From positions 11,696,016 through 11,742,015 of the forward strand of contig CM022675.1 in the NCBI GenBank assembly GCA_012295275.1: a stretch of 46,000 bases of DNA. Direction: 5' to 3'. Below the pieces are notes generated by a model. It saw nothing but the letters and a program-made list of their open reading frames with translations, did no database searches and was not told the DNA's origin. This document shows, in pieces, positions 1 through 13,412 of the stretch; position 1 is the first letter of the stretch; every line of letters begins with the position of its first letter. The DNA is from Chrysomallon squamiferum (taxonomy: Eukaryota > Mollusca > Gastropoda > Neomphalida > Peltospiridae). The position numbers and the translations under genes were made by a program.

Positions 1-258
1 ATTATTATTAGTATAACATCAAAATAATACTAGCATTACCACCACTACCAACAATTCAAAAAATTCAAATAATAAAACAACTACTACTGCAACTCGTACA
101 ACTACAACAAGGACCTCTATTCACCTTCAACCACTACAAACACAACTACAATTAAAAACGCGTCTACAACTACAAACGCCACTGCAATTGTAATCACTTT
201 GACAACTACAACCACCACCACTACTACTACAGCAACAACTACAACAACAACAACCAAC
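1..258. repeat. ACT/AAC trinucleotide-rich intron sequence
   Basis: Imperfect ACT, AAC and ATT trinucleotide runs on the plus strand. They lie just downstream (minus-strand sense) of the donor of the exon ending at 259, so the stretch is probably intronic. Long poly-Val reading on the minus strand is a by-product of the repeat. Confidence 0.7.
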
Positions 259-364
259 CTGTAGGAGCTGGAGAAGCTTGCACTGGGGGATTCGTCAAGC
301 AGCATGTCCCATCGGCCGTGTACACTCTCCTCACTCAGCTGCGACTTCAAGTTGTTGTTGTTTT
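259..364 (-). CDS. Coding exon 3 of unrecognised minus-strand gene (continues off left edge)
   Basis: Read on the minus strand, an acceptor (ggggg-cag) precedes 364 and a donor (CTACAG|gttggt) follows 259. Starting with two bases, the exon completes the split codon left by the exon at 3047-3196 and stays open, giving ENNNNLKSQLSEES, then VHGRWDMLLDE, then a Ser-rich end (SPSASFSSSYR). It ends in phase 2. An alternative acceptor at tcgcag (after 335) also fits splice rules but breaks the frame with the previous exon, so I prefer 364. The polypyrimidine tract is weak. I do not recognise the protein: the visible part is acidic and Ser-rich, with no clear domain, and looks like a disordered N-terminal region. 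The non-repetitive, GC-richer composition against the surrounding trinucleotide repeats supports an exon. Confidence 0.45.
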
Positions 365-382
365 CTGCCCCCTGATGACTCC

Positions 383-1060
383 CTGAAATTGAAAACAGTC
401 ACCCATATTATTAACCTCATTGGGAATAATAAAAATAGTCACCCATAATTAACCTCCTTGGGAATCAAAAAAAGTTGCCCATAATTAACCTCCTTGGGAA
501 TGAAAAACAGTCACCCAAATTAACCTCCTTGGAAATCAAAAATAGTCACCCAACTTAACATCACTGGATATCAAAAATTGACTGGATATCAAAAATAGTC
601 ACCCAAATTAACCTCCTTGGGAATGAAAAATAGTCACCCAAATTAACATCCTTGGAAATCAAAAATAGTCACCCAACTTAACATCACTGGATATCAAAAA
701 TAGTCACCCAACTTAACATCACTGGATATCAAAAATAGTCACCCATAATTAACCTCCTTGGATAGAAAAAAATAGTCACCCAAATAATTAAATGACTTCA
801 CCCAAAAACCTCCTTGGGAAAAAAATAGTCACCCATAATTAACATCCTTGGAAATCAAAAAAAAACAGTCACCCCTAAATTAACATCCATGATATCAAAA
901 ATAGTCACCCATAAAAATTAAACCAAAAAGGTCACCCAAATTAAGATTCTAGATAGCACTTTGAATTATTATTAGTACTATTTTTTTAAAAGTTGCCTAA
1001 ATTAATCTTCTAGATAGTTCAGAGAAATTTAAAAAGTTGCCCAAATTACCTGCAGCAGAA
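383..1060. repeat. 35-bp minisatellite
   Basis: About fifteen imperfect copies of a roughly 35-bp unit built around AGTCACCCAAATTAAC and CTCCTTGGGAATCAAAAAT. Copies are clearest from 397 to about 945 and decay into versions with AGTTGCCC up to about 1050. Sub-families are visible: some units carry ATCACTGGATATC in place of CTCCTTGGGAATC. The array sits in the predicted intron of the minus-strand gene. Confidence 0.9.
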
Positions 1061-1454
1061 ATACCACAGAAAGCCAGAAAATGTGAACAGAAATCAATCA
1101 AACGTACGTGTAGTGTAATATAAAGATATCAATAATAATGATGTAACAATGACAACAGCAGTAGCAGCAGCAGCAGCAATACTAATAATGGTAATAATAA
1201 ACAATAGCAGAAGGAGTGGTTGAGGTTGTAATAATAAAAATACAACTACTACTACTATTACTACTATTACTACTACTACAATTACTACTACTGCTACTGC
1301 TGCTACTACTAATAATAATAACCAATATCAGAGGTACTTATTGTAGTAGTAGTAGTAATAAAAGAAAATACTAATACAACTACTATTACTACTAGTACTA
1401 CTACTACTAATAATAATAATAAATACTATCTGTGGTTGTGGTACTAGTTATGCC

Positions 1455-1488
<34 letters not shown>

Positions 1489-2951
1489 TAAGTAGTAGTA
1501 GTAGTACTAGTTATAACAGTAGTGGTAATAACAACCTAACAGTTAAAAGAATAACAACAACATACTGATATTGTAAAAGCAACCATGATACTATTAATAG
1601 CAACAAAATAACGATAATAAAGATAAATTATGTACGGTTTAATATGAATTTAATAGCTTCAGTTTTAAAATCTATTACACGGTCATTAAATGTGTGTTAT
1701 TCAGTCAATTAATGTCAGTTTTTATTTCCTCAATCAGGTTTACTGTTTACAGAGAACTGTATATGTCAACAAGTTTCAATTAACATGAGAGATAAAAACT
1801 TTTTAATCTCAGAATATAAAAAAAATAAAAAAAAAAAAAAATAAGAAGAAAAAAATGTATTAATGAAATATCTTTGTGTCCGTTTTTTTTTGCATATAAT
1901 ATAAAAAGCAAAACCATTTTCAGTATTTATATAAAAGCATATTAATATAATATCTTTTAATGCTACCTATTTCTACACACATATACATACACAGAGGCAC
2001 ACACACACACATCTATATATATATATATATATATATAATACATATAAACATATAAACAGAGAGACAGACAGACAGACAGACATCAACATATTAATGTAAT
2101 ATCTATTTCTTTTTCAGTCAGATATGAAAGGTAATCTTTACATAACATGTAATATCAACTGTGTATCTTTTAGGGGTTTTTTTTTTTGGGGGGTCGAAGA
2201 TGAAAAAGATTTTTTGATTTCGACATAAAATCATGACAAACGAATCTATCATAACATCACCGTCACATAAATAATAATAAATGCACCAAACACTGGAAGA
2301 TGAAAATCCATAGCCAACTTGTTAGAGAATTGCCAGCAATCAATTGTGAGCATACATGTCCAATTATAGCTGCAACTCATTAGGGCCTTTGATGTTTCTG
2401 TTAATGGGAACAGAAAATGTTTGATATTCTCAATGAGACACATCTCTGTATAAACAAGCCTTTCGTGAAAGAAATTTACTATTAATATGACAACTTGTCT
2501 TGGTTAGAAATTGTCCATATGATGCCATGAAGTTAATTTATTTTCATCAGACATAATATACCACTAGAAATAAAAACTTCTAAATGAAGCTAAATCAACA
2601 AGCTGCTGCTACTACTACAACCATTATTATTATTAATACTACTGCTACTACAACAATGACCATTACCACTGTTACTGCTATTACTGCTGATGCAACAACG
2701 AATACACCTACAACTAACACAATTACTACTACTACAACCACTATTAATACTAATATTACTACTCACTTCTGCTACGTCTACCACAACTATTACAACTACA
2801 ACTACCACAACTGCCACTACTACTAAAACAATTACTGTCATCTTAGTACTATAAGTATAACTACCAGCATAATACAAAATTGTTTCCAAAATTAGTACAA
2901 CAATCATCAGATAATGACAAAGATGAAAACTACCACTACCACCTACTACTA

Positions 2952-2992
<41 letters not shown>

Positions 2993-3046
2993 ACAACTGC
3001 TACCACTGCTCCTGCTGCTGCTTACTATTATTTAAACAATACATAC
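1061..3046. repeat. Intron with trinucleotide and dinucleotide repeats
   Basis: Contains AAT/ACT/AGT runs (about 1130-1540), poly-A (about 1806-1850), CA/TA runs (1976-2040), a GACA run (2058-2082), and ACT/ATT and CTA/CTG runs (2600-2830 and 2930-3020). I see no exon here. Short open frames at 2584-3006 are translations of the repeats. Confidence 0.7.
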
Positions 3047-3196
3047 CTTCTTCTCGACTATGGCACTGTTCTTCGACATTAGATCTGTCGAATCTGTCGA
3101 TAGCATTCAGAATATCTTCTTTTGACGGAGCCAAATTATTCTTTTTAATCTTCGACGAAGGGCGGAGCCTTCCGAACATAGAATCCATATTCACAA
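3047..3196 (-). CDS. Coding exon 2 (start codon) of unrecognised minus-strand gene
   Basis: On the minus strand an acceptor (cttgtttgcag) precedes 3196 and a donor (GAAG|gtatgt) follows 3047. The first ATG is at 3188-3186 in the context AATATGG, and no ATG lies between it and the acceptor. It encodes 47 residues plus one base: MDSMFGRLRPSSKIKK at the N-terminus, a basic segment, then a predicted helix (SKEDILNAIDRFDRSNVEEQ). Phase 1 at the donor joins in frame to the exon at 364-259. The basic start followed by an acidic helix could be a membrane- or partner-binding N-terminus, but I recognise no family. Plain codon use and both splice sites make it a convincing exon among repeats; the gene identity is unknown. 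Confidence 0.55.
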
Positions 3197-5284
3197 CTGC
3201 AAACAAGAGAAGAATTTTTTTTTTTTTGAACAGAAACATATTGTTTTAACCTCTTCCAATACTGAGAGTAAGTACACGATCAATAACAGACTGCTGAAGT
3301 TTTCTACAATAAAATGTTGTAAAAGGACCAACTCCACAAAGACCAACACTAAAGGGAACAGTTAATCCCAAAACAGTCAGAGGAATAGAAGAAAAAAAAA
3401 AAACTGCAAAGGTTTTAAAATCTCCCCAGAATTTATTTTTTTTTTTTTTTTTTTCTACATCTTTATGGCTTAGAAGAAAATGTACTGGTAACCCAGCATG
3501 CCAGTCTCTATTTGCCTATTTTTCACTGTCAGGTAGATTTTGATAATTTATAACCATACTGTTATTATTTGGAATGATACAGCATATAAACCATATCACA
3601 CTTTTTTTACATTAAAATATATCTCCAGCTGAGATATCATTGATAATAAAAGAGTTGAAATCCAGGCAGGAATGAAATTCTATAATGGAAGAGGTTGCTT
3701 AAAATCAGTAACAGACCTTTCCATCCATTTAGTAATTTTATTTAAAAAGAAAACAATGAAAATATGAAACTATACACAGCATATTCCACAGAAATGAACA
3801 TGTTATAATTATTATCTAAAACAGTCAATAAAAATTATAGCAGAAGACAAAATCACAGAACAGAACATAAAACATTAAAACAATTGAATGGTAAAGGATA
3901 TGCCAAACTCTTTGATAAATCAGTTAGGAGAACAAGGTTGGATTGGGAAAACAGACCTGTAGGAAAGTATATTTCAAAATCTTTTGTAAGTTACATTTAC
4001 AGGGAAATGGTTGGATTTGGAAAAAAACATACAGAAAGTTACTGTATTGACAGACATATCCATATATATATAGGAAATCTGAGCCATAAATAAATAGAGG
4101 TTGGAACTGGTTAGAAGTGATTGCATTATCCATTTAAAAAAAAGATTTAGCACCAGGACAAAAAAAATTAAAATTTAACTGATTTAACGGAGAGCCAGGC
4201 TTTATAGTAACTGAATAAAGCTGATATATATTTGCCAGTAGAAATAACTGCACATTACTTGTATGAAAAACAAAACAGTTATATGCAAATATTATCATTC
4301 TGTTTAGATTTGTTATTCAAATCACTGTAGATACCTTGTTAACAAGAAATAAATTAGTCAATGAGAAAAAACACAATATATTTCAGTTGTTTGTTCACTA
4401 TACCACCAACACATTTTAAGATGGATTTTTTGTTTCATTCTTTTAAAAAATTTAGTTATTACTTTTTACTTATTACTTTTATTTAATTATTTATTGACTT
4501 ATTTTTTAAATTTTTGTTTAATTACATTTTGAATGTTTAAAAATCAAATTAATTAAATAATAAAGAAATAGAGATCAAAATTAATAAAGTGAGAAGTAAA
4601 TAAAATAATGAACAAAAACTGTAAATAAATAAAATAATAACAGCATAATATATAATGAAATAAAATAAAATTTTAAAATAAAAAAAAAAAAAAAAAAAAA
4701 ATGAATAAAAACAAACATGCAAGTAATTTGTTAACAAACAAAAAGGACAAATTTATTAAATAAACAAAACAAAACAAAAAAAAAAAACAAAAAAAAAATA
4801 AAATAAAAAAACTCGAAGCCCGCCAAACTCTTAAAAAATATGATAATCAAAAATAATTCCCCTTATTAAATTATTGGAAATCCAATTATCAGCTTTGACA
4901 CCTTATTAACAAAATATTCCCTGAACCACAAAACTCTTTTCATCTGTAACAAACGTGCGTAACAAGAATCAGACAGCACATGTGTCACACTGCGACATTC
5001 TTGCAAAAACAGATTGCACACACACACCGAACGGCAAATATCAATAAAGAAACATGCACCGCAACAACAATTAAAAACAACACAAAAGCTGCGACAAACT
5101 GAATTCCACACTACACAGCGATTCGAAACAGCTTCCGTTAACACCAGTTATTATCAGAAGGCAGACGACGATTCAGAAAGAAAAAGAAAAAAAAAAAAAA
5201 AAAAAAATCAATAACTATACACAAAACTGAACACTATCAGAAAAAATGTCCAGCGAGTGAAGTCGAAGGATGTTCTTCCCTTAC
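3197..5284. other. Intron 1 of the minus-strand gene; AT-rich, no gene seen
   Basis: Mostly AT-rich sequence with poly-A/T tracts (3437-3455, 4679-4701, 5180-5206) and A/T-biased low complexity (4440-4860). Short open frames at 3884-4133 and 4866-5214 lack splice or codon support. I assign it as the intron between the putative first exon and the start-codon exon. Confidence 0.4.
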
Positions 5285-5640
5285 CTGAAGCAAGTTTCAA
5301 ACTGTCGCAAAAATTTATTTCATTCCCACTGTCTCTCTGTGGTCTGCTGCTGCTGTTGTCAAGGTCAAGAGGGTTTGCCCAAGGTCAATGTCGTTGGTCA
5401 TTTCCAAGGGGAGGAGATTATGCAGACGCTGTTACTGATATTCTCTGGTTCCAGCGGAGAATCTGAAATATTTTAATATAATGACGGGGTGAGTCATCAG
5501 CTGCAAGTGGGGAAACGATGCTGCAAGGACAATGGGTTGATGTGGTAGTGAGAGAGAAAAAAAAAACAAGCAGAAAAGGGTTGTGGGTAGGAGGAGGGTT
5601 AGGAAGTGAAGGTACATGGGGTTTGAGGCACGAATATTTA
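5285..5640 (-). promoter_or_regulatory. Putative noncoding first exon and promoter of the minus-strand gene
   Basis: This is a GC-richer island in AT-rich DNA. On the minus strand it contains a good donor (GCTTCAG|gtaagg, exon end at 5285), placed upstream of the acceptor at 3197. No start codon in this segment needs to be used, because the next exon supplies its own ATG, so a 5'UTR exon is the simplest reading. The transcription start is not visible; I set the right edge where composition falls back to AT-rich repeats. Confidence 0.3.
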
Positions 5641-6248
5641 TCTATTTTTTCATTGTATTTGAATTAAAATTTTTATTTATTTTATATATTTTTTTTTTTT
5701 TTTTTTTATATTATATATTTTTTTTTATTTTATTAGTTTATTAGTTTATTTTATTTTATTACCTTATATTTTATTTTTTTATTTTATAATTTTATTTTAT
5801 TTTATTTTATTTTATTTTATTTTATTTTATTTTATGTATTAATGTATTTATTTATTTATGTATTCATTTTTATTTTTTTTTTAATTTGCATTTATTTATT
5901 TATTTTTTTATTATTAATATTTTTTTTATTATTGTTGTTGTTCACCTTAACTATATTAATATTCATGTAATTTTACTTTTTTGTGTTACTATGAATTATA
6001 GATTTTATGAAATTTCAATGTCATTTTAAATAACAACAACATTAACAACGAGAATAAAAAAAAATAGAATAAAAAATAAATAATAAATAAAATAAAAAAG
6101 ATTATAACTGGTAATCTATAAAAATAGAAATATAATAAAATGTTTAAAATAAGAATAAATTTATAAAATCAACTAAATAATGAAAAACTGATTAATAAAA
6201 TAAATAAATAATTAATTAAATAATTAAATAAATAAATAAGTAAATAAG

Positions 6249-6287
<39 letters not shown>

Positions 6288-6300
6288 ATACATAAATAGC
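5641..6300. repeat. TTTA / AAAT low-complexity tract
   Basis: A T-rich half (5641-5935, TTTTA and TTTA runs) is followed by an A-rich half (6050-6295, including about 13 AAAT units at 6247-6292). The two halves are roughly reverse complements and could fold back on each other. Confidence 0.85.
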
Positions 6301-6688
6301 ATTAATAATTAAAACATTACAATCTTATATAAAAAAACCTAAAACAATTACTTTCTAAATTATCCAATAACTCTTCTCACCTGATCACCTTATTAGCAAA
6401 TTGATCTGTGACAGTAATTCAATTATTCAAATTGCTCTTAGGATGATTTGCTCAGTCAATGTATTAGCATCACCTGCTCAATACTGTTAAACAAACTGAA
6501 CTGATGTCTGTGTCTGGTGTTGTTATTTAATTGTATGTGTAGAGGTACATCGTTTCTTTGTTACTGAGATCTAACCCTTTGTTAGTAATAAAGTTTGTCA
6601 AGTCTGTGATGATATATGGAGTTTACTATTATTATTTTTTTTTTTTATATATATATATATATATATCTATTACACAGACACATATTAG

Positions 6689-6746
<58 letters not shown>

Positions 6747-8219
6747 GGATGTATGAAAATATGGAGAACAAATAAATACAAAATAATTATTGGGGTTATT
6801 TGTATACATGTGTATATGTGTTAGTGTATGGGATAAGTGCATATATATATATATATATACATGCAAATTTAAATGATTATATGTATGTAGGGTATGTATG
6901 AATGTATGTTTGTGTATGTGTATGTATATGCGTATATGTGTGTATGTATGTATGTGATGCTATATGTATGTCTGTGCATCCATTTCTTCAGGAAGGATGA
7001 CCATATTTATTCCTGTATATTTCTTTTTATGCAAACTGATTATACAGCATCAACCATGTACTGAGAAAAACAAAAAATAAAAAATAAAATTAAATAAAAT
7101 TAAAAAAAATTACCAGTGTACAAAATTATGTGACTTACTTCATCCCACTTACAGTTAGCGTGTAATTATACTTAATGCTCCGCAGAAGCAAGGACTGGAT
7201 CAATATGTGGGAGGAATTGACAATCACACAAATAAAGACCACCTCAATAATAGACCACTCTCTCTATGTTAGAAATTACATAATGGAATATTCAGTTCTC
7301 AGAAAGTGCCAGCCTGTGTCACTTGTTTTAACCTACTTAATTTACCCCTCAGAGAAAAAATGGAACATTTCTTAATAAAATAATTATATATGTGAAACTA
7401 TGTAGGTTAAAACAAATCCACACACACATACACATACATATATATATATGTGTAAAAGACATTATTTATTTATTATCGTAACTGACAGTTTCGTGTATGG
7501 GGAATCTGCTGCATTAGAGCAAAATGAGGATAAAAATGATAAAGAATCAAAGCTTATATTAAAAATTAAATGTAATACACTTATTTTCTGGTACAAAATT
7601 AATGTACTGATGTAAAAAAATAATTAATATCTCTTTTCGGTTTATGAAGTATTCTAAGCCTTTATTTATTAAATAAAGAGATAATGGAACTGTTATTCAC
7701 CATAATATGATAATGTATGTTTGTGTTTTTTTTTAGTTGATTTATTTTTGTGTGTGGTTTAATTGATTAGAAGTTAAATATTTATAACTTTTATACATTA
7801 TGACAATTTTTTGGGGGGGATGACATGTAGCAATAAAAATCATATAAAAACACATTAAATATGACAATACATTAAAACTAAAATATTCATCGCTATATTT
7901 TTTTTATTTATTTATTTTATTTTATTTTTTATTTTTTTATTATGCTATGCTATGTTATGTTATGTTATGTTATATTATTTCATTATTTTATTTTTCAATT
8001 GTTTATTTCCTTTTTTTATTTTTATTTTTTTTAAATATGTCTCATGGAAATTCAAAGGTTACATTGAACATATAAATAAGGAAATTTTTATTTTACTGTT
8101 ACTATTTCTTGAAGTATGTCTCCAATAACTATGAGTATAAAAGCAATATAAATTCTTATTTTAAATGTTTACATCTTAAATGACAGTCAATCCTAAACCT
8201 ACATTTACAAATAAATAAA
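6301..8219. other. Intergenic, microsatellites only
   Basis: Holds (TA)n at 6645-6666, a long (TG)n at about 6691-6745, (TA)n at 6841-6860, and TATG-type repeats at 6880-6960. There are T-rich runs at 7895-8035, including a TATGT-type run near 7945-7970. I see no gene. The short open frame at 7175-7375 has no supporting signal. Confidence 0.7.
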
Positions 8220-8275
8220 ATTACCTCATAATGAAACTTGATATTTTACATACTAATTATTGTCCATATAGTATG

Positions 8276-8316
<41 letters not shown>

Positions 8317-8870
8317 ATATTAAATATATACATAATAAAATGAATGCATAATGTACATTATTTTATTATTTCAAATTACTCTCAGTATTGAAAATCAATT
8401 AATTCTATTAAAAATATTAAAATTATATATTTAAAATTACCTCATGACGAAAACATCTTATTTCACACAAAAATTATTGGGTTGTTTTGAAAAGTAATAA
8501 TATTAATAATGATAATTATTATTTATTTTTAATATTATTTTTTCTCTGATACAAGTATAAAAATCATAGATTCATAACCTGTATTACTGCCAATATTGAA
8601 AAGTAATTAATCTTATATACTACATTATAAACTACATTAAATACATAAAAAATAATATTACGTGTTAAATTTGTTATTTTACATACTATATATATTTATT
8701 TATTTATTTATTTATTTATTTATTTTATTGATAATGTATTATTATTTTTTTTTTATTATTTTTTTTTTTTCGTATATGTCTGATTCAAGCGTAACAATCA
8801 CAGATTCATAATCTGTATTAAATATGGAAATAATGAAATTATTTCAAGATGTAACGGAGCCATTTTGCTG
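8220..8870 (+). repeat. Diverged ~215-220 bp tandem repeat
   Basis: The motif ATTACCTCAT(A/G)A followed by a TATTTTACATACTAATTATT-like stretch appears near 8221, 8436 and 8654. A second shared stretch, (A/T)CATAGATTCATAACCTGTATTA, appears near 8566 and 8800. Spacing of about 215-220 bp suggests three decayed copies of one unit, interrupted by (TA)n (8278-8310) and TTTA runs (8693-8728). Identity is low and the boundaries are approximate. Confidence 0.4.
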
Positions 8871-9203
8871 TCACCAGTGTGAGTTTATTTCTGTCTATCT
8901 GACAGCAGAAATTAATGTTTTAATTAGACAGTGTCTCTGTGAATTATGATGTTTTTGAGAGAAGATAAACATATTTATTATATATAGTCAACTAACTGAG
9001 ATTACACAATAATAATAAAATGTACAATAATAATTCTCTAAAGAAAAAAAAAAAAAAAAAAAGCTGATAAAGTGAAAAAAAAAAAAAAAAAAAAAAATGG
9101 AAAGTTATAAAAGGAAAAAAGAAAAAGAAATAAGACAAGAAATTATGAAATATTAATTTAACTGATATTGTTCATGACTAATTTCACGAATTTTCCAATA
9201 AAA

Positions 9204-9238
<35 letters not shown>

Positions 9239-10018
9239 AGAAGAAGGCACAAATAACAATAAAAAGTAATATATATATATAAAAAAGGGAATTAGAAAAA
9301 AAGAATTACAGAATAATAATTGTTTGACCAAAAATTATGACCAAACAAGTATGACTAATCTGCAAGAATAGTTGAATGAAAAAAAAAAAATCATAAAAAT
9401 TATATATATATTACTAATGATAAATAAATAAATAAATAAATGAGTTTAAATAATGATAATAACAAATTACAACAACAACAGATCAAAGAAACCAGTGTTA
9501 CAGAGAAATTTGTAATTTTTTTTACTAAATTACTTATTAACCAAAATTTTACTGATAACATGCTCTGTTTGATATGAATATACCGATGCAAAATAAATAC
9601 ATAAATAAACACATCTTGAGCTGCAGAAATAGTTATGTAACAAAGTATGTTTTGTTTGAAAAAAATAAAAAAAAAATTATTAAAAATTTACCTATTCCAA
9701 CATTAGGCAGTTCTCTATGAATTATGATGTTTTTGAAAGAACATAAATATTAGGCATTGTTAAAAAAAATGTATTCTCCATTTTAAAAATATTTCACTTA
9801 AATAATTGATCACTTTCTAACATAAGTCTTTGATAATGGATTATAAAAATACAGACACATACATAGAAAATTTTGTTGTTGTTCTGGTTGTGAATATAAT
9901 TATTATATATTAGCAATCAAAAATATAAAAGTGATGTAAGGTGAATTAAAGTAAATATATTAAATTGTATCCATCAAAAATTTTCTTTTTCTTTTTTCTT
10001 TGAGGTATAATTTATTAC

Positions 10019-10064
<46 letters not shown>

Positions 10065-10514
10065 CAACATGTGAAATAAACTGGAGAATCCTAACATGCT
10101 TCTTTTTTTTTTTTTTTTTCTTGATATATTTATGTATGTATGTATGTATGTATTATTATTATTATTACTTCTTTTTTTTTTTAATTTGTTATTTATAAAA
10201 AATTTTATTTATTTTAATTTTTAATTTTTTTTTTGTAATTGTCATGCAAAAGGAATGGAAGAAAGAAGAATGGAAAATTAAAAACAAAAATATATAATTA
10301 TCATTACATAAAATAAAAGAAAATAAAATAAGTCTTTCCCACAACCAAAACAAATCAATAATAACAATTTCAAATATCTGTTATACAGATGTACTGAAAG
10401 ATTTTCTTTTATTATTTTGATTGCACAGTCCATTCAATTATTTTGTAAAAATAAATCAATTTGTTCTTAATTTAAAAAAGACACAATTAATACATTTCTC
10501 ATTTAAGTTTCTGG

Positions 10515-10567
<53 letters not shown>

Positions 10568-10849
10568 AATTAATTATCCTTAAAACTAAAGCAGATATGG
10601 CTGTCAAAGCAGACTGGTCAAAGTTTCGCTGAAATTTGAAAATGTGTGGCGTAATTATTGAAACAGTGGCACCGGTCCTATTCTCATTTTATAATTAAAT
10701 AAAGGCAAACTTAAATTAATCTCCTTCGAAGTTAATGTATAAATATACATGTATGTTCAAAATTAAATTAATAATAAAAATAATAATAATAATTAAAAAA
10801 TATTCATAATAATAATTATTATTATGATTGTTTCTACCGGCTTTGACAG
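8871..10849. other. Intergenic, AT-rich with microsatellites
   Basis: No gene seen. Contains poly-A runs (9043-9097), AAAT runs (9199-9239, 9420-9441), (TTA)n at 10020-10062 and 10518-10564, and poly-T. A short direct repeat, GAATTATGATGTTTTTGA, occurs at 8940 and 9719 with partly similar flanks, pointing to an old duplication. Confidence 0.65.
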
Positions 10850-11140
10850 ATTCGTTCTGTGAAACCGTGTTTACGGTGTTGTTGTGGTTATGGATTTTAA
10901 TTCAGTTTGGGAACTGTTTAACTATTGCTTACTGTTATAGAGATATCTCTTCTAAATAAAAGGAACAAGCTCTTACCAGATTCTAGAGCTGACAAAAATC
11001 GTCAAAATAAATGAAGAAATATGGTCCCAAAAGAAATGATTACATTAACATCAAACCACATCCCATATCCGTGTCATGTCACATGATTAAATCACGTGAA
11101 AGATGGAGGACCTGAAACGCGGTTTTTTCTCTTACAAAAA
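10850..11140. promoter_or_regulatory. CpG-containing island, possible promoter/first exon
   Basis: This segment is less AT-rich than its surroundings and contains CpG, an E-box-like CACGTG near 11094, and on the minus strand a donor-like CTAGAATCTG|gtaaga near 10973-10985. It could be the 5' end of an unseen transcript on either strand, perhaps a distant first exon of TMEM169 on the plus strand. Nothing proves this. Confidence 0.2.
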
Positions 11141-11171
11141 TACGTTCACACTGTGCCATTAAAAAAAAAAA

Positions 11172-11214
<43 letters not shown>

Positions 11215-13269
11215 CAAATAAGTAAATAAAAAAGTATAATAATAAAAAATAAAATAAATAAATAATAATTGAAAAATAATAAACGTTTGGCAAAAACATT
11301 CTCTTAATAAAATTGTACTGTCAAGTTTTGATATCATAAAATTGTCGATGTAAAACAGTATATGAAGTTATGTGTTTACTTAAGACTCTAAACATTTTTC
11401 AGCTTGTTGTTCCATTAAATAAAACATTAACGAGTTTTGTGGTTACTTACGTGTAATACGATTATACGTTGACTAAATAAAATAGTAACAATAACATATA
11501 ACAGTTCGATAGGATATAGCATTTACTATTTCTAATATTTTATTAATCTTATATTTTATCACTTCTATATTCATACCATTCTTTTATTCTTGTACATAAT
11601 TTTGATAAACGACAGTTAACCTTTAATAAAACACATTTTTTTTTTTTTTTTTTTTTTTGTAATTTAATTATAAGTAACATTGCTTGGATCCGCGTTTTAG
11701 GTTTCTTCCCCAAGTTGATAGACTGGTTCTAACATGATCAGAAATGCAGACAACTGTCGAAACAAAGGGTGCGCGTTAGTAGTACTAAATAAAACGTTCA
11801 CTTTGCATTTGTGCAAAATTTTATGAGTAGTGAACGCGCCAAATGATATTCTCAGGTAATTCCTATTTTTAGTTTTGAAATACGCATAGAAATTTGCAAT
11901 ATTTGTGTTATAAACTGATACAAGTAACAAAAATTCTCAGGTGGTTTCGCGTAACACGTAATCATGATAATCATAATTATAATGCCTTTAATGGTATCTT
12001 AGTATCTATTATGTTACTTATAAAAACGGCTTGAATTTAAATACCCTCGCAGTACATGGAATGGCACCTATTTTTTAAATTATTATTTATCTTATTCACA
12101 TAATTATTATTTATTTATTATCATTATGGTGGTTTTTTTTTAAGTAGTGACTTCAAATGCCATTGAAATGGCAAAACATTTGGCAATTGTTACGCGTCTG
12201 CCTAAACACACTTAGCAGCCGTCATAAAGCTCATAAGTACTTCCCATTAAAGTTAACGATTTAAAAACAACATTTATTGTTGACAAATGCTTTTGGATAT
12301 TTTTTCCACATTTGCAGATAAAAAAAAACATTGGTAAATACGTGTGAATAGAATATGCTGGAAACACTGTCAACATAAATCTCACTAATAAAATGGTGAA
12401 TTGCTGAGACCATGCAACTGGCGATGTAGATCAAGTTCGTGGTCCTATTTTCTAGTTTTACTAATTATTTGTTTTTTTTCTGTAAGCACAGACAAGGAAA
12501 ATAAATTATTTAATTTTATTAAACCCATCTAATAAATAAAATACTGATATTGTCATCATCTCACATAGCCTTTGTATACCTTGTATACTAGCTTTTAGCA
12601 CTAAAAGTTGATAAGTAAATTTGGAATAAGATCCAGTGATTCCAGTAAGTAAGTACGAGTAAACTGGTATCTGGGTCACACACAGTTAATATTTCACCAG
12701 GCTTTGCGCTGGCCAGGTTTCTTTGCTGTTGCCAGTGTTTACACTACAATTAACTGACAATTGTCTGTTTCTCATTAAAGTCATTTTCTATATTTCTTGT
12801 CTGTTGCCTTTGAAGTGCACGCAAAATCATTTGTCAAAAATACTGAAATCTTAGATGCCAGCTCTAATTTCCACATCCTAGGATATTCTGTTCCCCTGTA
12901 TAACAAAGTTGTTTTGCCTGCAAATATGAAATTTTTTTCTTTCCAGAAACCATTTGTACTAAAGTAAATATTGTTTTCAAATAATTAATTTTAAATAGCT
13001 TGCTGACAGTGTTTAGTCATTCTAATTTTTACTGTAAATTTGTGTAAGAACACTTCAGTTTTAGGTTTATTATGAATTAATTATCATCACCAGGCTGATG
13101 AATAAAAGGAAAATTATTTAAATTCACTAGCCAGAAGTGACCAGATGGAAAAATACTGAAAGATGCTGAGGTGAAAAACCAGAAATGAACTAAACAGAAT
13201 CAAAATTACAAATTAATGATTAAAAGAATAGTGACTAAGAATTTATTTTTTTTAATATATTTTTTCCAG
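11141..13269. other. Upstream region of TMEM169; no gene seen
   Basis: Contains (AAT)n at 11162-11212, a poly-T tract at 11636-11658, and otherwise unique AT-rich sequence. No convincing exon was found on either strand. If TMEM169 has upstream noncoding exons they may lie here. Confidence 0.5.
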
Positions 13270-13270
13270 A
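13260..13270 (+). promoter_or_regulatory. Putative splice acceptor upstream of TMEM169 CDS
   Basis: A T-rich tract ends in ttttttccag at 13269, 143 bases before the TMEM169 ATG. This suggests a spliced 5'UTR with the noncoding first exon further upstream. Confidence 0.4.
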
Positions 13271-13412
13271 TTGCAGTTTAAAATATCAAATACTACTGTG
13301 TTAAAGTACACATAAATATTGCAATTCCACCACATACATTGATATGATCTGCCGATGTAGACATAAAAAGTGAGAGCCAACAGCTTTTTGGTGACAGTTA
13401 AGAACATTTAAG

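Noticed and set aside
2584-3006. Thr/Val/Cys-rich open frames on both strands
   Set aside because: Translations of ACT/CTA/CTG trinucleotide repeats, lacking codon structure.
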